Shown: in pieces, positions 14,316 to 21,867 of the stretch
Layout: every line of letters begins with the position of its first letter
Numbering within the stretch: the first letter of the stretch is position 1
Virus record (IMG/VR): IMGVR_UViG_3300023174_000486
Location: 1-30,307 of that record
Reading direction: 5' to 3' (one strand)
DNA length: 30,307 bases
Source of the DNA: a virus
Translations under genes and position numbers: made by a program
Notes under the pieces: generated by a model
What the model was told of the DNA's origin: nothing
The model's input: only the letters and a program-made list of their open reading frames with translations
Databases searched by the model: none

Positions 14316-14993
14316 CTAGGCGCGCCCGACAACCACGGGCCGCGGCTGAGCGGCGGGCTCCTCGTCGCGACGATAGACTCCATTTGTGCTGAAGGTTTGC
14401 GAGCGCAAGCTGCCAAGCAGCGCATTGAGTTGGCCCTGGTAGACCTGGGCGTCAGGCTGTCGGTAGTGGGCCTTGGCATTGGCCAGGGCGTGCAGCAAGA
14501 TCATCTCGTCGTCCAGCGTGGCGACATCTTCAGTCTGAGTGAATGGCTTCAAGTCGGACACGAACCAGACGCGCAAGGTGTACGCGGCGTCAGCTTTCGG
14601 GTAAGTCAGGATCTGGGCGAATCGTTCAAAGCGCTCCGGCTGGCCTGATGCATCCATGGTGGACCACATTGATGTGGTGATCCCCTCAGTGATTTTTACG
14701 AACTGACCGCTCACCTTGGTCTCGATGCGCAAAAGACGCTGATCGCGCGAGCATCCATTGGCCCCCATGACGCCAGAGTCAGGGTAGTCGTAGAGGTTCT
14801 GCCCCACCCCTGTGGTGATGTCCTTGTAATCGGTTAGGCGCTTCCAGTCCTGCATCCAATACAGCTGCGCCTGACCATTGCGCAAGAAAGAGTCGATCAA
14901 AGCCGAGTTCGCGCCGCCAGAGGCACCCAGGCCGGCCATACCCAAGCGGGCCAGCAGTTCGGCCCGGAGTGCTCCCAGCGTGCGATAGGCCAT
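14316..14993 (-). CDS. Head-tail adaptor (gp4/gp11-like)
   Basis: A 225-residue, mostly helical protein. Residues 1-40 include 'TLGALRAELLARLGMAG' and 'LIDSFLRNGQAQLYWMQDWKRL', the pattern of podophage adaptor or tail-tubular-A proteins that form a ring below the portal. The central part is beta-rich (KITEGITTSMW, YTLRVWFVSDLKPF). A helix, 'DDEMILLHALANAKAHY', covers about 160-176, and the C-terminal 25 residues are disordered and basic. It precedes the nozzle gene and its start lies 2 nt after the stop of the small gene upstream. The name is based on position and fold-like pattern. Confidence 0.8.
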   Translation of the reverse strand: MAYRTLGALRAELLARLGMAGLGASGGANSALIDSFLRNGQAQLYWMQDWKRLTDYKDITTGVGQNLYDYPDSGVMGANGCSRDQRLLRIETKVSGQFVKITEGITTSMWSTMDASGQPERFERFAQILTYPKADAAYTLRVWFVSDLKPFTQTEDVATLDDEMILLHALANAKAHYRQPDAQVYQGQLNALLGSLRSQTFSTNGVYRRDEEPAAQPRPVVVGRA

Positions 14994-14995
14994 GA

Positions 14996-15199
14996 TCAGG
15001 CCTTGGCCTTCTTGGCGGTGGCCTTGGGCGCGTCTTCCGGCTGATCGTCAGCCTGTGGCAGATCCGGCAAGGGCTGCTCGCTGCCATCGTCACCCACCGC
15101 GTGGACGGTGAATCCCTGGGCCACCAGGGCGTGGGCTTGCTCCAGCGTGCACTCGCGCGGCACCTTGGTGGCGCTGTCTTTCTCGATCAGGATTTGCAT
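14996..15199 (-). CDS. Small acidic hypothetical protein
   Basis: A 67-residue protein. Residues 1-35 form a short beta-alpha-beta unit (MQILIEKDSATKVPREC, then LEQAHALVAQGFTVHAVG). A linker of Asp, Gln, Glu and Pro follows, then a Lys/Ala-rich tail. Small proteins of this shape are common between coat and adaptor genes in podophages and may be head-completion or minor structural factors. I do not recognise a named family. The stop is 2 nt from the adaptor start. Confidence 0.65.
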   Translation of the reverse strand: MQILIEKDSATKVPRECTLEQAHALVAQGFTVHAVGDDGSEQPLPDLPQADDQPEDAPKATAKKAKA

Positions 15200-15233
15200 T
15201 TGATGTACTCCGTGTTGTCGTGAGGGGGAAGGA

Positions 15234-15845
15234 TCAGGCCAGAGCGCCGGCCAACTCTTCGGCCAGAGCGAGCAATTCCTCGCGGCCCATGGTGTTCAGC
15301 TTGGTCCGCATAGCCTCGGCTTCCTTGCGCTCTTCTGGGCTGGAGTCGTGGCCGACCAGGGGCAGATAGCCATGGCCGATGACGAGCTCGCGCAACTGGG
15401 CGTCGGGCATGTCGCTGTATTCAGCTAGGCCCAAGGCGGCTTCAAAGATGCCGGTTTGAAAGCGGCCGTAGACCGTTTCCACCACGGCTTGATTCACTTC
15501 GGCATCGCGCTCATAGACGCCGGCCAGGCGCTCAAACTCGCTGCGGGCATCGCCGGTGAACACAAAGCCGATGCCGACCGACTCGCTCGGGCGCCGGGCT
15601 GTGTCTTGCTTCTTGTTGAAGGGAAGAATCTCGCCGCCGGCCTTGGCGCTGTAGCCTTCGTCCAGGCTTTCAGCAGGCAACTGCGTGACGTTGCCTTCAC
15701 CAAAGATCGCTTCAAGAATGGGGAACTCATGCGCCCAGATCACGCGCGGCGTGGCCGCCGTTTGATCGCGTTTGACGTTGACAAGGATTCGGCGAGAGAG
15801 GGTCTTACCCGATGCGGCGGATTTACGGGGGGCAGCTGTTGCCAT
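15234..15845 (-). CDS. Hypothetical protein after major coat gene
   Basis: A 203-residue protein of unknown function. The start at 15845 was chosen because AAGGAG lies about 6 nt upstream; longer frames would run through a strong terminator hairpin. A basic N-terminal tail (residues 1-25, rich in Ala, Lys and Arg) leads into a mixed alpha/beta domain with 'WAHEFPILEAIFGEGNV' near 45. A Glu/Leu-rich helical C-terminus, 'GREELLALAEELAGAL', ends it. It lies alone between the post-coat terminators and the head-tail genes, so a head-completion or scaffold-accessory role is possible. It begins a new transcription unit unless readthrough from the coat gene is significant. Confidence 0.7.
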   Translation of the reverse strand: MATAAPRKSAASGKTLSRRILVNVKRDQTAATPRVIWAHEFPILEAIFGEGNVTQLPAESLDEGYSAKAGGEILPFNKKQDTARRPSESVGIGFVFTGDARSEFERLAGVYERDAEVNQAVVETVYGRFQTGIFEAALGLAEYSDMPDAQLRELVIGHGYLPLVGHDSSPEERKEAEAMRTKLNTMGREELLALAEELAGALA

Positions 15846-15882
15846 GTCGGCTCCTTCTATGAGGTGTTGGCTGGTGGCGGTC

Positions 15883-15917
15883 AAAAAGGGCCGGGTCAGC
15901 GACAGGCCGTCCCGGCC
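15883..15917 (-). terminator. Rho-independent terminator after coat gene
   Basis: On the - strand GGCCGGG (15917-15911) pairs perfectly with CCCGGCC (15895-15889) across a 15-nt loop, and a run of five Ts follows at 15887-15883. This is the classic intrinsic-terminator form. It lies 89 nt beyond the major coat stop and 38 nt before the next gene. Confidence 0.75.
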
Positions 15918-15969
15918 AAAGCCCCTGCAGACCGCCGTTTGCAGGATCAAGGAAACCAAGAAGAGGAAC

Positions 15970-15998
15970 GGGCGGCCGGCAGGGTTTGCAGGCCGCCC
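15970..15998 (-). terminator. Second hairpin directly after coat stop
   Basis: GGGCGGCC (15970-15977) and GGCCGCCC (15991-15998) are exact inverted repeats of 8 bp, 8 nt after the coat stop codon. The - strand sequence after it is pyrimidine-rich (GTTCCTCTTCTTGG) but has no pure T-run. It may be a weak terminator or a 3' stabiliser of the coat message. Confidence 0.55.
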
Positions 15999-16005
15999 AG
16001 GTGGA

Positions 16006-17061
16006 TCAGGCCAGGGCCAGAACCGCGTGCGCGTTGGAGCGGTTCATGGTCACGGCACCGCGCCAAGTCACCGCCCAGTAGTACTCGTACCGGTCATAGG
16101 CACGGGGAGGCTTGCGGCTCACCATGTCGTGACCATCGAGCGGGCGCAGCTTGATGTGGTTGGTGTTGATCATGTACATGCGCTTTTCCCAGGCCGTTGC
16201 CGGGGCGAAGCGTGCGTCCAACTCACTGAACTCGGGCGACCACTGCACCTCGGTGCCCTGGAACGTCAGAACCTCGGTGCCGCCTTCCACGCGTTTGCGG
16301 TTGCTCGGGCCAAAGTCCATGCGGCCAAAGGTATTCAGCACGAAGTTGCGGTAGCCGTCGATGAAGTTGGAGCCGGCCACCATCAAGTCAGGGCGCCCAC
16401 CGTTCCGCATACAGGCGCGGTAGCTGACCTCCATGCTGTTCAAGATGGTGCCAGTGCCGGTGGTGGTGGTCAGACCGGTGGCTACGTTGTTGCGCCAGTA
16501 GGCGTTCGCCGATGCCGAGCGGTCGATGCCGCCGACCGTGCCCGAAGTGGGGGTCAGCGAGATCAAGCCGTCCAGGCCGGTGATGGCGTCGGTGCTTTGG
16601 GTGCCATCGGCGTGCAACTGGTAGCTGAACTGTTCTTGGAAGCCCAGCTTCAGCACCTCGGCCTGCTCTTCGATCAGGTTGGTGAGCTGGATCTTCTCGG
16701 CCATCGAGGCAGACGACGGGCTGCGGTCATCGGTCACGGTGATGCCGTTTTGCGCCAGGCGGTCTTCATCCAGGGCGAAGCCGTCATGGCAGGAGCGCCA
16801 CGCATAGTTCGCTTGCTCGATGGTTTGCCGGCGGTTGTAGGCCACAACGCTGGAGCCGTTGAACCACTGGAAGTTCGACTGGTAATTTTTGCGGAGCTGT
16901 TCAACGATGAACTGCTTCGCGCCTGGGGCTTCCTTCTTCTTTGCCTGCAAGGCTTTCAGAAGAACGCGGTCCATGGCAACTTGGTCGACCGGGTTGTTTG
17001 CGAGATAGAAGTCGAGGCCGATCTTGCCGGCGTCGATGATGTCCTGTGCTGAGAATGGCAT
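16006..17061 (-). CDS. Major capsid (coat) protein
   Basis: A 351-residue coat protein that would build the icosahedral shell with the scaffold encoded just upstream. The N-terminus 'MPFSAQDIIDAGKIGLDFYL' and an extended segment to about residue 110 are followed by a mixed alpha/beta domain. 'RNGGRPDLMVAGSNFIDGYR' (about 220-240) is the strand-helix region typical of HK97-fold coat proteins. The length is normal for this group. The ATG at 17061 was chosen because CGGAGG lies 5 nt upstream and the N-terminus then looks like that of related phage coats; the longer frame covers a structured leader. The call rests on the portal-scaffold-coat order and fold-like pattern, with resemblance to podophage coats of betaproteobacterial hosts. 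Confidence 0.9.
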   Translation of the reverse strand: MPFSAQDIIDAGKIGLDFYLANNPVDQVAMDRVLLKALQAKKKEAPGAKQFIVEQLRKNYQSNFQWFNGSSVVAYNRRQTIEQANYAWRSCHDGFALDEDRLAQNGITVTDDRSPSSASMAEKIQLTNLIEEQAEVLKLGFQEQFSYQLHADGTQSTDAITGLDGLISLTPTSGTVGGIDRSASANAYWRNNVATGLTTTTGTGTILNSMEVSYRACMRNGGRPDLMVAGSNFIDGYRNFVLNTFGRMDFGPSNRKRVEGGTEVLTFQGTEVQWSPEFSELDARFAPATAWEKRMYMINTNHIKLRPLDGHDMVSRKPPRAYDRYEYYWAVTWRGAVTMNRSNAHAVLALA

Positions 17062-17086
17062 GTTGGCCTCCGTGCATGGTTTGACT

Positions 17087-17100
17087 GAGCCTTGCGGCTC
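17087..17100 (-). promoter_or_regulatory. GNRA-loop hairpin in coat leader
   Basis: On the - strand the leader of the coat message reads GAGCC-GCAA-GGCTC, a perfect 5-bp stem closed by a GCAA tetraloop, 26 nt upstream of the ATG and clear of the ribosome site. Such small stable hairpins can protect mRNA or hold the ribosome site open. The function is inferred. Confidence 0.45.
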
Positions 17101-17186
17101 CCTTGCAGGTGACGAATCTGCAATCGCGTCTTGCATGCCCTGGGCGATGGGGCTAACGCCACTTGCAGCCGGTTTGCCCTGATGGG

Positions 17187-17223
17187 CGCGGCCCGGTGCT
17201 AGCCGCTAGTTTGGCTGGGCGCG
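17187..17223. other. Hairpin between scaffold and coat genes
   Basis: CGC-G-GCCC (17187-17194) can pair with GGGCGCG (17217-17223) with one bulged G. The loop holds an inner CTAG/CTAG pair (17199-17209). There is no T-run. It lies 37 nt after the scaffold stop and could be an RNA processing or attenuation site that separates scaffold from coat levels. The rest of the 198-nt gap shows only the GNRA hairpin and the coat ribosome site. Confidence 0.4.
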
Positions 17224-17259
17224 ACTCCAGCCTTTCGCGCTTGTGCTCCGTCGCTGGCG

Positions 17260-18396
17260 TCAGCCGTTCGGGAACATGGCTTGCATCATGGTCTTGGGCG
17301 CCGCCGATGGCGATGCCTGGCCGGTAGCCCGCAAAGGCTGGCCGCCGGTTGGAGCGCCGCCGCGTGAGCCGGCAACGTCCTTGATCAACTTGTATTGCGT
17401 CTTGACGACATCAGCCCAGCGCGCGGGGGGCACGCCGTCTAGGATCTGAGGCAGCACGGGCAGCAGCTTGGCTTCAATGGCGCTGTAGTCCAAGTCGCTG
17501 GCCTGCATCTGCTTGCAGAACGCATCCACGGCATTGGTCGCCTCAATCCGAACCTGCTGGGCCTGCTGCTCTTGCTGTGCCAGCTGTGTTTGGCGCTGCT
17601 GGTTCTGCTGTTGCAAGGTCTGCGTACGGTTGGCTCGGGCCAGCTGAATCGCGTCTTCTTCGGAGATCAACAGCGAGTTCACACGCTGGCGCAACTCTGG
17701 GAACTCGGCCAGGGGGTCTACGTGCAGCGGCTGCCCAGTCATCAGGCTGATCTGCTGCAACTGGTCCATCAGAACGCGCTGCGCGCCGTCCAGGTCGCCG
17801 CGGTTGATCATGCCAACCACGGTCATGGCCTGTTCGAACTGCTCGGGCTTGACTTGGTTCTCTTGCCAAATCGTCTGCATGGCCTGAACACCAGGCAGAA
17901 CCTCGTCCAGCTTGGCAGACAGTTCCTTGTTGGTGTTGGCCAGCTTCTGGAAGCGCTCTTGAGCCTTGCCACCCAGGCCTTCTGGCATCTGGGTGATGTC
18001 TTCCTCGGCTGCGGGCAAGGGCTTGCCATCGGCGCCAAGCTTTGGCGCTGCCGCTGCTTGCGCGGCCAGGGCTGCGGCTTGATCGGGAGCCAAGGCGCCA
18101 TGGGCATCTACGGCATTGCCCGCCGAATCCTTGAACGTGAAGCGGCCGGCCTCGTCGCGCGGCTGGCCAGATGCGGGAGCCGGTGCGGGTGCGCCGCCAG
18201 TCTCCAGGCCTTGAGTGATCGCATCCAGCATGCTCGCCGGGCCGGCAGGCGCGGGAGCAGCAACGGGAGCCGGTGCAGGAGAAGGCGAAGCAATGGCCTG
18301 GCCACCGTCGCCACCATCAAAGCCCCCAGCAGAACCGGAGTCATCGAACGGGGCTTGGTATGGCAGGTGACGCAAGAAAATGTTTCGTTTGAACAT
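17260..18396 (-). CDS. Capsid scaffolding protein
   Basis: A 378-residue protein that would assemble inside the procapsid and leave before DNA enters. Residues 20-130 are low in complexity, rich in Ala, Pro and Gly (SPAPAPVAAPAPAG). A long charged helical region covers 150-300, with a Gln-rich coiled coil at about 265-300 (LQQQNQQRQTQLAQQEQQAQ). A compact helical C-terminus (315-378), 'SRGGAPTGGQPLRATGQ' then 'MMQAMFPNG', is the likely coat-binding end. This composition and the place between portal and coat are diagnostic of scaffolding proteins even though sequence is poorly conserved. The start is 6 nt from the portal stop. Confidence 0.88.
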   Translation of the reverse strand: MFKRNIFLRHLPYQAPFDDSGSAGGFDGGDGGQAIASPSPAPAPVAAPAPAGPASMLDAITQGLETGGAPAPAPASGQPRDEAGRFTFKDSAGNAVDAHGALAPDQAAALAAQAAAAPKLGADGKPLPAAEEDITQMPEGLGGKAQERFQKLANTNKELSAKLDEVLPGVQAMQTIWQENQVKPEQFEQAMTVVGMINRGDLDGAQRVLMDQLQQISLMTGQPLHVDPLAEFPELRQRVNSLLISEEDAIQLARANRTQTLQQQNQQRQTQLAQQEQQAQQVRIEATNAVDAFCKQMQASDLDYSAIEAKLLPVLPQILDGVPPARWADVVKTQYKLIKDVAGSRGGAPTGGQPLRATGQASPSAAPKTMMQAMFPNG

Positions 18397-18401
18397 GGCG
18401 G

Positions 18402-20543
18402 CTACATGGTGGGCTGAGGTTGAGCGAGAGGGGTCTGTGCCCCTTCTTCTGAGCCTTCATATTGCTCGGGCTGCTCGGGCGTTTCTTCCATGCTTTCTTC
18501 GCCCATACGCACCGCTTGCATGGCGCCGATGAAGGCCTGCACCGCGGCCAATGGATTTGCCGATGTGGCCAGCGTGGTGGCCGCCGTGATGTAGCCCTTC
18601 TCGTTGGTCTCGCGCTCTTTCTCCAGCTCCTCCATCGCCGCCTGAAGCTGGCTCTTCAATTGCTCCATTTGCTGCTGCAGAACCTCGGGGTCAGCCTTGT
18701 CGGCTTCAGGCGCCTTGGGCAAGTACTGCTCCAAGTCGATGCGCTCATCAAAGCGGCGCAGCGTCTCGCGCAGCATCTCCACCAGGGCCTGGCCGAGCTT
18801 GACTTGACCCTTCTGATACAGGTCGGAGACGGTCATCACCGTTTCTTTGATGACGGGCTGCAGCTTCGTCCAGCGGTCTTGTTCTTGCAGACGATCGGGG
18901 CGGCCCGTGGAGCCAGCGCGAACGCGGATGCTCACCTGCTTGAACACCTGCTCGGCGGTCATCGTCGGCCACACGGCTTGCTCGCCTGCAATCTCTTGAA
19001 CCTCGGCCGGCGTCAACTTGCGCAGGCACATTTGCAGTGTGTAGCTGCCGATCTCAGCCAAGAGATCTTCAAGCGTGTCCTGGCGCTCGGCACTGCGGCC
19101 ACGTAGACCCTGGTTGAGGATCTCGGCCTCGGTGGCCGTCTTGGCCTGCAGCACAGAGCCGCGGCTTGCATCGCCGCCGCCGATGATCTGCTCGATGTCA
19201 GCGCGCGCGGCGCTGGTGTCGTAGTTCTTTGGGTCGATCTGGCCCAACTGGCCCGACCAGATGTCATTGCCGATGGGCTGGCCGCCCACGCCTTCCACCG
19301 TGATGACATCGCCGCCCTTGCGGTTGGCAATGCGTTTGGTGTCCTCTTCGGTGAGCGTGCCGCCCTTGCGAACCACGTTCAGGGGCAAGCAAGCCCGACG
19401 ATCAGCTGCGAAGTCGTCGCGCTGCTCGTTGTACTCGGTGACAAGCGGCTCAATCAGTTCGATGTCGCTCAGCGGGTAGAACGTGCCGTCGATCTCGTTC
19501 CAGGCCAAGGCAAAGAATGGATACCAGCGCTTGCCGGTCCAGTCCGGGCTGAAGGGTGGCGTGCAGAACCCTTCCTCGCCATTGCAAACTGTCAGGACGC
19601 GATTGGACTTCTTGTCCCAGATTTCCCAGACGCAATAGAGGTCTTCGGCGGTTTCGCCTTGCTTGGCAGATCGCGCCATCTGGCCGGCCTGCTCGCGGTA
19701 GGTCGTGCCCTTACTTGGCTCGTAGCCAAACCGCTCTTTGTACGATTCGCGGGTGAACCAAACGCGGTGCCCGATTGCGCCCGCGCGCTCGTAGTCGCCC
19801 AGCTCGCGCACGCCAGCGTCAAGGATCACCACATCCTCGCTCAGCACGAAATCAAGCACCGGGCCGCGCGACACCACCACTTCGGCCTGGCTTTCCAGCC
19901 CGGCCAGCGTTTGGTGCAGATGGGCCAGTTGCAGATCGGTGTCGGTGTTGCCGCTCTGCGGGTTGTCGATCTCATCGCGCAGCTGCTGCAGCCGCTTGAT
20001 GTTGTTCTGGGTGTCATCCAGTTGGTTCTGGATGATTGGGTCGCGCTTGGTGTCTTCCTGCCAGCACAGCTTCCACCAGCCGATTGAGGTGGTATAAGCG
20101 CCGGTCAGCAACCGCTTGGCTCGCTTCTTCAGCTTGCAGTCGGTCACAAGCACTTGGCTCAGCACGGCTTCGGCCGTCTCGCCAAACTTGCGCACCAGCG
20201 GCAACTCAGCCGGCGCCACCGCCTTGGTGGGCGTCACCGAGAACTCGGGGTCTTTGGCGTAGATCTGCGGCCGCATCATCGCCAGATTGGCGAAGTACAG
20301 ATTCGTGCGCAGCTTCTTGCCTTGCTCTTCGCTCTGCCGCTTGCCGCGCAACAGCTTGCGGTTCGTTTCGAATTGTTTGAAAGCGTCTTTGATAGCAGGC
20401 CGAGCGAGTGCATCTTCAACCCGCTTGAGCCAGTCTTGCGCCAGCTTCTTGTCCTGCTCGGACACGATACGGGCATCTCCAGGCGCTGGGGCCTGGGGTT
20501 GAATGACTGGCGGCTGCTGGCCGTTGATGAACTCACCGGGCAT
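18402..20543 (-). CDS. Portal protein
   Basis: A 713-residue portal, which would form the 12-fold ring through which DNA is packaged and ejected. Recognisable blocks are 'KLRTNLYFANLAMMRPQIYAKDP' (about residues 78-100, shown here shortened by family comparison), 'DFVLSEDVVILDAGVRELGD', 'WYPFFALAWNEIDGTFYPLS', followed by 'DIELIEPLVTEYNEQRDDF', and the C-terminal Gln/Glu-rich coiled coil at 625-655. The length is close to that of the P22 portal group. The C-terminal tail is acidic and Pro/Gln-rich. It follows the decoration-like gene by 14 nt and is followed by the scaffold gene. Confidence 0.95.
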   Translation of the reverse strand: MPGEFINGQQPPVIQPQAPAPGDARIVSEQDKKLAQDWLKRVEDALARPAIKDAFKQFETNRKLLRGKRQSEEQGKKLRTNLYFANLAMMRPQIYAKDPEFSVTPTKAVAPAELPLVRKFGETAEAVLSQVLVTDCKLKKRAKRLLTGAYTTSIGWWKLCWQEDTKRDPIIQNQLDDTQNNIKRLQQLRDEIDNPQSGNTDTDLQLAHLHQTLAGLESQAEVVVSRGPVLDFVLSEDVVILDAGVRELGDYERAGAIGHRVWFTRESYKERFGYEPSKGTTYREQAGQMARSAKQGETAEDLYCVWEIWDKKSNRVLTVCNGEEGFCTPPFSPDWTGKRWYPFFALAWNEIDGTFYPLSDIELIEPLVTEYNEQRDDFAADRRACLPLNVVRKGGTLTEEDTKRIANRKGGDVITVEGVGGQPIGNDIWSGQLGQIDPKNYDTSAARADIEQIIGGGDASRGSVLQAKTATEAEILNQGLRGRSAERQDTLEDLLAEIGSYTLQMCLRKLTPAEVQEIAGEQAVWPTMTAEQVFKQVSIRVRAGSTGRPDRLQEQDRWTKLQPVIKETVMTVSDLYQKGQVKLGQALVEMLRETLRRFDERIDLEQYLPKAPEADKADPEVLQQQMEQLKSQLQAAMEELEKERETNEKGYITAATTLATSANPLAAVQAFIGAMQAVRMGEESMEETPEQPEQYEGSEEGAQTPLAQPQPTM

Positions 20544-20557
20544 GCTTCAGACTCCGC

Positions 20558-21148
20558 TTAGGCTTCGAGGACGGCGCCGAACGTACCGGAGGTGTAGGCC
20601 GTGCAGACGGTGCGCATATAGCGCGCCAGTTTCACTTCAGCCGCCTGGCCCGCATTCGTCGCTGCTGCGGTCAATGTGGTCTTGGCTGGCGTAGAAACCG
20701 AGCCGGCCGAGTTGGTGCCGAAAGATGGTGAAAGCACCGGAGCGATTGCGCCTCCCGTATTGGTGCCGGCGGCGAAGTCCGTGTAGGACTCATAGGCTTC
20801 AATGTCCACCGTGCCCACCATGTTGCCGAAGGTGTGAAGGGCGGCGCTGTGATTGCGCATCGTCGGGGTGGTGTCCAGCACGATGGCTGCGCGCACCGTG
20901 CCACCATGCGCACCGTTGCCGACAGAGCCGACCAGGGTGGCAGTTGTGGTGCCGACGCTCGCCAGCGTCCATTCGCCGTTTGCATTGGTGTTGCCGGTGA
21001 TACCAGCCAAAGCCAAACGGTCGCCGTTCTTCAAGCCATGGCCAGCCGCCAAGGTAATGACGATGGGTGTGGCGTTGGTGGAGCCGGAAACGAGGATTCC
21101 GGCTACTGCCGAGCCCATCGAACCGAGAGAGAGTGCTTTATTCGACAT
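20558..21148 (-). CDS. Capsid decoration-like/minor head protein
   Basis: A 196-residue, beta-rich protein of Gly, Ala, Thr and Asn. Residues 28-85 (VITLAAGHGLKNGDRLALAG, then TNANGEWTLASVGTTTATL) match the small beta-barrel often found in phage structural proteins and related to the 'FCCH' barrel family. The C-terminal part (90-196) is a second beta-rich domain. The ribosome site GGAG lies 7 nt before the ATG. Its place between the terminase cluster and the portal is unusual for a decoration protein, which normally flanks the coat gene; a head fibre or minor head role is also possible. A structural role is inferred from composition and context. Confidence 0.6.
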   Translation of the reverse strand: MSNKALSLGSMGSAVAGILVSGSTNATPIVITLAAGHGLKNGDRLALAGITGNTNANGEWTLASVGTTTATLVGSVGNGAHGGTVRAAIVLDTTPTMRNHSAALHTFGNMVGTVDIEAYESYTDFAAGTNTGGAIAPVLSPSFGTNSAGSVSTPAKTTLTAAATNAGQAAEVKLARYMRTVCTAYTSGTFGAVLEA

Positions 21149-21223
21149 GATGATCTCCAGATCAATCGGCAGAGAACGGCCCTACCAGCCGGGTGCGAAG
21201 CGACGGGCCGCACCGCCCGAGGG

Positions 21224-21342
21224 ATCTTTGGTGTGCGCCCTCTTCCGAAGGGCACACCCGCCATGACAACAGACCATTCCTTGCGCCTGCTCATTGCCAA
21301 CTCTCGGCGAGCGAGCGGGATTCGAACCCGCACACCAAAGAT
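21224..21342. repeat. Structured intergenic element with 13-bp inverted repeats
   Basis: ATCTTTGGTGTGC (21224-21236) and GCACACCAAAGAT (21330-21342) are perfect 13-bp inverted repeats 93 bp apart. Inside lies a second hairpin: GGTGT and GCCCT (21230-21241, with a 2-nt bulge) pair with AGGGC-ACACC (21249-21258) around a 7-nt loop. The left 13-mer can therefore pair with either of two partners. The element fills most of the first large gap after the terminase genes. Confidence 0.6.
21315..21331 (-). pseudogene. tRNA T-arm-like relic
   Basis: On the - strand GCGGG-TTCGAAT-CCCGC is a perfect T-stem and T-loop, followed by TCGCTC-GCC-GA, which is close to an acceptor 3' end of the type TCGCTCCGCCA. 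No matching 5' acceptor, D-arm or anticodon arm lies upstream, where the stop of another gene is only 12 nt away. It is therefore a fragment or look-alike, not a working tRNA. Confidence 0.45.
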
Positions 21343-21822
21343 TCATTTCACGGCCCCAGCCGCAAGCACGATGTCATCGCCAATCAGCGGACGGATGGCG
21401 TTCACATCGTTGACAAAGGCGTCAGACTTGTCGGCGTTTGGCTTGGTGGCGGCTTCCAACCGGTCCAGCTTGGAAATGGAGGCAAGGCGATCAAGCGCGC
21501 CTTGGGCTTCGCGGTAGGCTTCGGCCTCACGGTGCAGCATCTCAATGGTGTCTTGCAGGCCCAGCGAGGCCACAGCGTCGGCATGCTCGCGCGAGTCCAC
21601 GCCGCTGATGATGATCACATCGCCGGCCGTGGTGCAGCCCATGGCCAGAGGCTCGCCATGGAGCCATCCGCCGATGGTGTAGACCCAGTAAGCCTGCAGC
21701 TCGCCATCCCAGCCTTCATGCTCAAAGATGACACACGGCTCCTGCAAATCCTTCAGCTCGGAAGCCGTCAGGCTGCGGCGGTGGCCGAAGTTCGGGGCGA
21801 CTGTTTGTGCGGCGATGCTCAT
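21343..21822 (-). CDS. Hypothetical protein between terminase and head genes
   Basis: A 159-residue protein of unknown function. Residues 15-75 form a beta-rich, slightly acidic region (PCVIFEHEGWDGELQAYWVY). Residues 75-130 are a charged helical stretch (DTIEMLHREAEAYREAQGAL), possibly a coiled coil, and the last 25 residues are mixed. No motif is recognised. The start at 21822 has no strong ribosome site in view, and its stop codon lies at the edge of the structured 21224-21342 element. Its place in the packaging/head region suggests a minor role in head assembly, but this is only context. Confidence 0.65.
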   Translation of the reverse strand: MSIAAQTVAPNFGHRRSLTASELKDLQEPCVIFEHEGWDGELQAYWVYTIGGWLHGEPLAMGCTTAGDVIIISGVDSREHADAVASLGLQDTIEMLHREAEAYREAQGALDRLASISKLDRLEAATKPNADKSDAFVNDVNAIRPLIGDDIVLAAGAVK

Positions 21823-21867
21823 GCAAGCATTTGGCCCGCACGCTCACCGCGTTTTCTCCATGAATGT

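Noticed and set aside
15772-17052. A 426-codon open frame on the + strand
   Set aside because: It lies antisense to the major coat gene and across its terminators. No motif and no ribosome site support it.
21310-21390. A complete tRNA on the - strand
   Set aside because: The T-arm is perfect, but the 7 nt at the expected 5' end do not pair with the 3' acceptor, and the upstream sequence is coding for another gene. The 3' end reads GCCGA, not CCA.
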